Assembly (NCBI GenBank): GCA_003447595.1
Contig: DLYT01000003.1
Location: 40,205-58,370 of the forward strand
Direction of reading: 5' to 3'
DNA length: 18,166 nucleotides
From: Porphyromonadaceae bacterium
GTDB lineage: Bacteria; Bacteroidota; Bacteroidia; Bacteroidales; CAMTPD01
Shown piece by piece: positions 14,918 through 18,166 of this stretch. The notes under the pieces are model-generated. The model saw nothing but the letters and a program-made list of their open reading frames with translations. It was not told the DNA's origin and searched no databases. Numbering within the stretch: the stretch's first letter is position 1; every line of letters starts with the position of its first letter. Made by a program: the position numbers and the translations under genes.

Positions 14918-16162
14918 ATGAAAAAAATCTTTTCTACAATTGCTTGCGTGTTGGCAATTGTAAGCACTTCATGCGCTCCTAAAGAGTTACCATCAATGGG
15001 TGACGTTTCTGTTGAAGTATTCAACAACGAAGTTGTATCTTTCAATCCTGATAAGTATCCACAAGGATTTAACACATCGGATACAACAGACATTGTACGT
15101 CTTGTGAACGGACGTATCATTATGAAGAAAATACTTATCCCTGATTACGAACGTGACGTTAAAGTAAAAGCAACCGTTACTGTTGCATCAAATGGCGACC
15201 GTTGGGACAAGTCAGGATCAGCATTTATTATTCCAAATCAATCTGCAATCAACTTGATGAAAATTGCTCAAGGTATTGCTCAATACCCTGCAATTGATTC
15301 TACTAAACTTGAGAATCTTTCAGGCATTGTTCCCGGACAAGATTATCTACCTACTGTAGAATTGATGCGTTTCATGACTCCTTTTGGTGTAGGACACTAT
15401 AGCCGCGATACTGCCAGCTACCCAAAACGTATGCCTGTATATGTAGACGGATGGGCAGAGAAAGTAGAGTGGACACAAGATATTACAGACCTTTACTCAT
15501 GTCTTGAAGATTCAGCTTGGGTAGGTGTATTTATCGACACATGGCATCCTGACGGATATGTTGCCGGTCTTACACTCGATTTTGAAGAAAACCCTGCTCC
15601 TACATATGCGATGAAAGATACACATGTAGAGCCTCTTATTAATACTGTATACTACGTAGGTCAACAATATCCGGGTATTTTTGCCGACAAAGATATAGAA
15701 GTTCCTTTTACCATTCCTGCAAACGCTAAGAATGTAAAACTTAAATATATCGTTACCGGTCACGGTGGTCACTCTGGCGGAGATGAATTCGTTGAGAAAG
15801 AAAACATCGTTTCTATCGATGGCAACGAAGTTTTGAAGTTTACTCCATGGAGAAAAGACTGTGCATCGTTCCGTCGTTTCAATCCAACATCGGGAGTTTG
15901 GTTGCGTGAACGCACCGCTTCGTATATCGACAGCAAAAAAGGAGGTTATGCAGAAAAGAAAATTGAAGAAGCGATTGCATCTTCAGACCTTTCTCGTTCC
16001 AACTGGTGTCCGGGTTCAGATGTTGTTCCTGAAGAAGTAGAACTTGCAGATATCACTGCCGGTAACCACGTGATTAAGTTTAGCATTCCGGAAGCACAAG
16101 CTATCGATGGAGACAAACTAAACCACTGGTTAGTTTCTGCTTATCTTGTTTGGGAAGAATAA
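14918..16162 (+). CDS. PNGase F-related lipoprotein (peptide-N-glycosidase F-like)
   Basis: Resembles peptide-N4-(N-acetyl-beta-glucosaminyl)asparagine amidase F, which removes N-glycans from glycoproteins. Start 14918 gives MKKIFSTIACVLAIVSTSC, a classic lipoprotein signal with lipidated C19; the ATG at 14882 would prefix 12 residues. PNGase F landmarks: GDRWDKSGSAFII (93-105, D97 aligns with catalytic D60), VELMRFMTPFGVG (147-159, like RFITPYWVG), and VFIDTWHPDGY (204-214), where the position of catalytic E118 (YTETW in PNGase F) is aspartate D207. TGHGGHSGGDEF follows (280-291, E290 aligning with E206), then NWCPGSDVVP (362-371). Both halves of the two-domain fold seem present in 414 residues. 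Alignments are by eye. It would be anchored to the outer membrane and may act on host glycoproteins, or on another substrate given the E-to-D change. Confidence 0.82.
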   Translation: MKKIFSTIACVLAIVSTSCAPKELPSMGDVSVEVFNNEVVSFNPDKYPQGFNTSDTTDIVRLVNGRIIMKKILIPDYERDVKVKATVTVASNGDRWDKSGSAFIIPNQSAINLMKIAQGIAQYPAIDSTKLENLSGIVPGQDYLPTVELMRFMTPFGVGHYSRDTASYPKRMPVYVDGWAEKVEWTQDITDLYSCLEDSAWVGVFIDTWHPDGYVAGLTLDFEENPAPTYAMKDTHVEPLINTVYYVGQQYPGIFADKDIEVPFTIPANAKNVKLKYIVTGHGGHSGGDEFVEKENIVSIDGNEVLKFTPWRKDCASFRRFNPTSGVWLRERTASYIDSKKGGYAEKKIEEAIASSDLSRSNWCPGSDVVPEEVELADITAGNHVIKFSIPEAQAIDGDKLNHWLVSAYLVWEE

Positions 16163-16203
16163 TATTGCCTATTACCCATATCTATTTTATAGCATAAAAA
16201 AAG

Positions 16204-16246
16204 AAGGACTAAATACTCAACTCGTGATCATTTAGTCCTTTTTTTT
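16204..16246 (+). terminator. Intrinsic terminator after the PNGase-like gene
   Basis: aaggactaaat (16204-16214) pairs perfectly with atttagtcctt (16230-16240) around a 15-nt loop. It is preceded by an A-run and followed by eight T (16239-16246). Confidence 0.92.
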
Positions 16247-16388
16247 AAGCCACAACCACCACTCATAAGAGTATCAATCACCATTTTCAAAAAATATTTC
16301 ATAAAAGATCAATAAATAGTCTGTTCTCTTGTGTTTTAGTAAACATAGCTTTATTTTGTAAAGCCTTCGATCACAAACACATTAATTA

Positions 16389-17042
16389 ATGATATATATG
16401 AACGAAATTCTATCTTTCGCACTCTTGTGCCTTACATCATTTTTCACGCTGACCAATCCGTTGGGAACCATGCCTATATTCATGACAATGACTATGGAAC
16501 TCAACGACACCGACCGCCAACGTATAGCTAAAAAGGCTTGTATCGTTGCCTTTGTAACACTTTTAGTTTTCGCTTTCTCAGGACAACTTCTGTTCAAATT
16601 CTTTGGAATCTCAGTAGACAGTTTTCGTGTAGCCGGAGGTATCATCTTCTTTACCATCGGTATGGATATGCTACAAGCTCGTATCACAAAGGTTAAGGTG
16701 AGTGAGTCTGAAATCAAAAGTTATTCGAATGATATATCTGTTACCCCATTAGCAATCCCACTTATATGTGGACCGGGAGCCATAACAAACTCAATTGTAT
16801 TAATGGAAGCAGCAACAACAGTATGGCTTAAAATCACATTGATTGTCTGTATTTCTCTGGTTTTGTTTTTTTGCTATTTTATTCTGAGAAGCTCATCAAC
16901 CATCATCAAGTTCTTGGGTGAAACCGGTAATAATGTATTAATGCGTTTGATGGGGCTTATTGTAATGGTTATTGCAGTTGAGTTCTTCTTTAGTGGACTC
17001 CGACCTATTTTACAAAGTATTTTCAATATTTCGACACAATAA
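16389..17042 (+). CDS. MarC-family integral membrane protein
   Basis: Six-helix inner-membrane protein of the MarC/UPF0056 family. The function of the family is not established; early links to multiple antibiotic resistance were not confirmed. The family core shows as LTSFFTLTNPLGTMPIF near residues 15-31 (N-terminal repeat) and SVTPLAIPLICGPGAITNSIV near 117-137 (second repeat), each bearing the NP/GPG-type loop typical of the family. Further hydrophobic helices lie near 49-70, 79-96, 144-166 and 185-204. It is 217 residues, a normal length. The ATG at 16389 is used; the ATG at 16398 (MNEILSFALL) would drop three residues and is equally plausible. The HAD gene begins 6 bp after the stop codon, so the two form an operon. 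A small hairpin (gcttta/taaagc, 16348-16364) lies upstream. Confidence 0.9.
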   Translation: MIYMNEILSFALLCLTSFFTLTNPLGTMPIFMTMTMELNDTDRQRIAKKACIVAFVTLLVFAFSGQLLFKFFGISVDSFRVAGGIIFFTIGMDMLQARITKVKVSESEIKSYSNDISVTPLAIPLICGPGAITNSIVLMEAATTVWLKITLIVCISLVLFFCYFILRSSSTIIKFLGETGNNVLMRLMGLIVMVIAVEFFFSGLRPILQSIFNISTQ

Positions 17043-17048
17043 ATAAAT

Positions 17049-17735
17049 ATGAAACGAATTAAAGTAATTGGATTTGACGCAGATGACACACTATGGGAAA
17101 ATGAAATCTACTTCCGAGAATCGGAAAAGAAGTTTTTTGAACTTCTAAAAGACTATGCTCCGGCAAAAGAGATTGAGAAGAAACTCTATAATATAGAGAC
17201 GATCAATATCCCTTTGTTTGGGTACGGTGTAAAATCGTTTACACTCTCAATGATTGAAACCGCTTTGCAAATAAGCAAAAACAAAGTAAAGGCCGATGTA
17301 ATTAATCAGATCATGGAAATCGGAAGAGAGCAGCTCGAAAAACCGGTTGTACTTCTACCTTTTGTAAGAGGGGTACTCGAACGACTAGCCGGAAACTACA
17401 AACTAATTGTGGTAACAAAAGGAGACTTGCTCGACCAAGAATTGAAGCTCCAGCGATCTGGTTTGAAACCGTTTTTTCACCATGTAGAAATAGTTAGTCA
17501 TAAAACAGAAACTGAATACACGAAGGTTATTAAACACTTAGATATCCGCCCCAATCAATTTATGATGGTAGGTAATTCTATCAAATCGGACATTTTACCG
17601 GTTCTTCGCAGCGGTGCTAAAGCCGTTTATATTCCTCATGAATCGGTATGGATACATGAAATTGCCGACGCTCCGGTTGGTAATCCGAAATTCAGACAAA
17701 TTCACTCTATATTGGATTTACTTCGCTTTGCATAA
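17049..17735 (+). CDS. HAD-superfamily hydrolase
   Basis: Cytosolic haloacid dehalogenase-like hydrolase, most likely a phosphatase for a small phosphorylated metabolite; the substrate is unknown. Motif I is IGFDADDTLWENE (residues 7-19), with nucleophile D10 and acid/base D12. Motif II is LIVVTKGD with T123. Motif III lysine is probably K152 or K159 in SHKTETEYTKV. Motif IV is MVGNSIKSDILP (173-184), where the usual first aspartate of GDS is asparagine N176 and D181 is kept, a variant also seen in related HAD proteins. The cap is helical (about 18-100), fitting a C1 cap. It is 228 residues, normal for the family. It follows marC by 6 bp and ends at a strong terminator, so the two are probably co-transcribed. 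Confidence 0.9.
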   Translation: MKRIKVIGFDADDTLWENEIYFRESEKKFFELLKDYAPAKEIEKKLYNIETINIPLFGYGVKSFTLSMIETALQISKNKVKADVINQIMEIGREQLEKPVVLLPFVRGVLERLAGNYKLIVVTKGDLLDQELKLQRSGLKPFFHHVEIVSHKTETEYTKVIKHLDIRPNQFMMVGNSIKSDILPVLRSGAKAVYIPHESVWIHEIADAPVGNPKFRQIHSILDLLRFA

Positions 17736-17736
17736 A

Positions 17737-17772
17737 AAAAAAGCTGTCTCACTTTTCTGAGACAGCTTTTTT
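17737..17772. terminator. Bidirectional intrinsic terminator between the HAD and glycosyltransferase genes
   Basis: aaaaaagctgtctca (17737-17751) pairs perfectly over 15 bp with 17758-17772 around the loop cttttc. Because both outer arms are A/T runs, it gives a T-tract on either strand and sits between convergent genes. Confidence 0.95.
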
Positions 17773-17779
17773 ATTTCTA

Positions 17780-18166
17780 TTATTTATCATCCCTCAAGGG
17801 TATGGTATTCATCAATTGTGAAAACGTAGTTTTGCCTTTCCACATCGACTCAATCACTATACTTTTGTCTAATATGACACCATCAGTGTTTTGTCTGTTT
17901 ACAGAATGCTTCGAGATAAAATCTTTGTATTGTTTTCGAGCTTTATGAAAATCGCGTCGTGCCCTAAATACAGCTTTTGCATTGGGCCAATATCCTTTCA
18001 ATACAAAGCGTAGAGCAATCAGATAGTCAAATATAAATCTGACAAACATAACCTTTTGCAATGCGCTTCGATCTATGTTTTTGTAAATCATCAACAAGTT
18101 GTTTCGCATGTTGAGATACGTTTTGTGAGGATGTTCCATCTCCAACGTCCCTCCTCCTACATGGTA
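17780..18166 (-). CDS. Family 2 glycosyltransferase, C-terminal fragment
   Basis: Only the last 128 residues are in the window; the frame is open to the window end, so the 5' part lies beyond 18166. The fragment begins with YHVGGGTLEMEHPHKTYLNMRNNLLMIYKN. The pattern YHVGGGTL followed by KTYLNxRNNLxMxYKN is characteristic of Bacteroidota GT2 enzymes related to rhamnosyltransferases. These add sugars to cell-surface polysaccharide or lipopolysaccharide using nucleotide-sugar donors. A hydrophobic segment near fragment residues 39-56 (VMFVRFIFDYLIALRFVL) and a basic stretch (FRARRDFHKARKQ) suggest association with the cytoplasmic membrane. Catalytic DxD-type residues would be in the missing part. 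The sugar and acceptor are unknown. The gene converges on the HAD gene and shares its terminator. An internal TTG or ATG near 18139-18145 is not the true start. Confidence 0.85.
   Translation of the reverse strand, partial: YHVGGGTLEMEHPHKTYLNMRNNLLMIYKNIDRSALQKVMFVRFIFDYLIALRFVLKGYWPNAKAVFRARRDFHKARKQYKDFISKHSVNRQNTDGVILDKSIVIESMWKGKTTFSQLMNTIPLRDDK

Noticed and set aside
18121..18145. TTG or ATG as the start of a short 121-residue protein on the minus strand
   Set aside because: The frame stays open to the window edge, and the upstream codons (YHVGGGTL) match the glycosyltransferase pattern, so it is a truncated larger gene.
1..18166. Insertion sequences, prophage, CRISPR arrays, toxin-antitoxin or defence islands
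   Set aside because: No transposase, integrase, spacer-repeat array or defence-type gene was found; all long frames match ordinary chromosomal families.

Overview
The window looks like a chromosomal segment of a Bacteroidota bacterium, most likely order Bacteroidales; the genus cannot be fixed from sequence alone. The reasons are low GC, several exact copies of the Bacteroidota -7 promoter element (TAnnTTTG), few Shine-Dalgarno-like sites, a DnaA of Bacteroidales type, and a gene set typical of the group: an amidase with a C-terminal SPOR-like domain next to an MCE protein, a B12-dependent ribonucleotide reductase, a CBM20-bearing 4-alpha-glucanotransferase, a bactofilin and a PNGase F-related lipoprotein.

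Layout. Positions 1-2401 (+) hold the 3' end of a CusA/CzcA-type RND efflux pump overlapping a TolC-type outer-membrane channel, the end of an export operon. Positions 2598-4703 (+) hold a cell-wall amidase and an MCE/MlaD lipid-transport protein. dnaA (4987-6405, +) follows a 283-bp AT-rich spacer and ends at a strong hairpin terminator facing a nitroreductase-like gene (6460-7200, -). A 274-bp divergent spacer with three 33-bp-spaced repeats leads to nrdJ (7475-10021, +). malQ (10115-12802, +) converges on a bactofilin (12880-13245, -). folB (13417-13776, +) and a pyruvoyl-dependent arginine decarboxylase (13966-14568, +) follow, then a hairpin-rich 313-bp spacer, a PNGase F-like lipoprotein (14918-16162, +), a MarC-family membrane protein and a HAD hydrolase (16389-17735, +), and finally the 3' end of a convergent family 2 glycosyltransferase (17780-18166, -).

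How the genes relate. This is mostly housekeeping: replication initiation (dnaA), deoxynucleotide supply (nrdJ), folate synthesis (folB), polyamine precursor supply (arginine decarboxylase), envelope maintenance (amidase, MCE, bactofilin, glycosyltransferase) and glycan use (malQ, PNGase-like protein). Almost every transcription unit ends in a recognisable intrinsic terminator, and several starts have a TAnnTTTG element, so most genes appear to be single-gene or two-gene units. I found no mobile element, CRISPR array, tRNA, rRNA or clear sign of horizontal transfer. No obviously new multi-gene system is visible. The most interesting signals are in the intergenic DNA: the phased repeats before nrdJ, the perfect 18-bp hairpin before dnaA, the structured leader of the arginine decarboxylase, and the competing hairpins after it.
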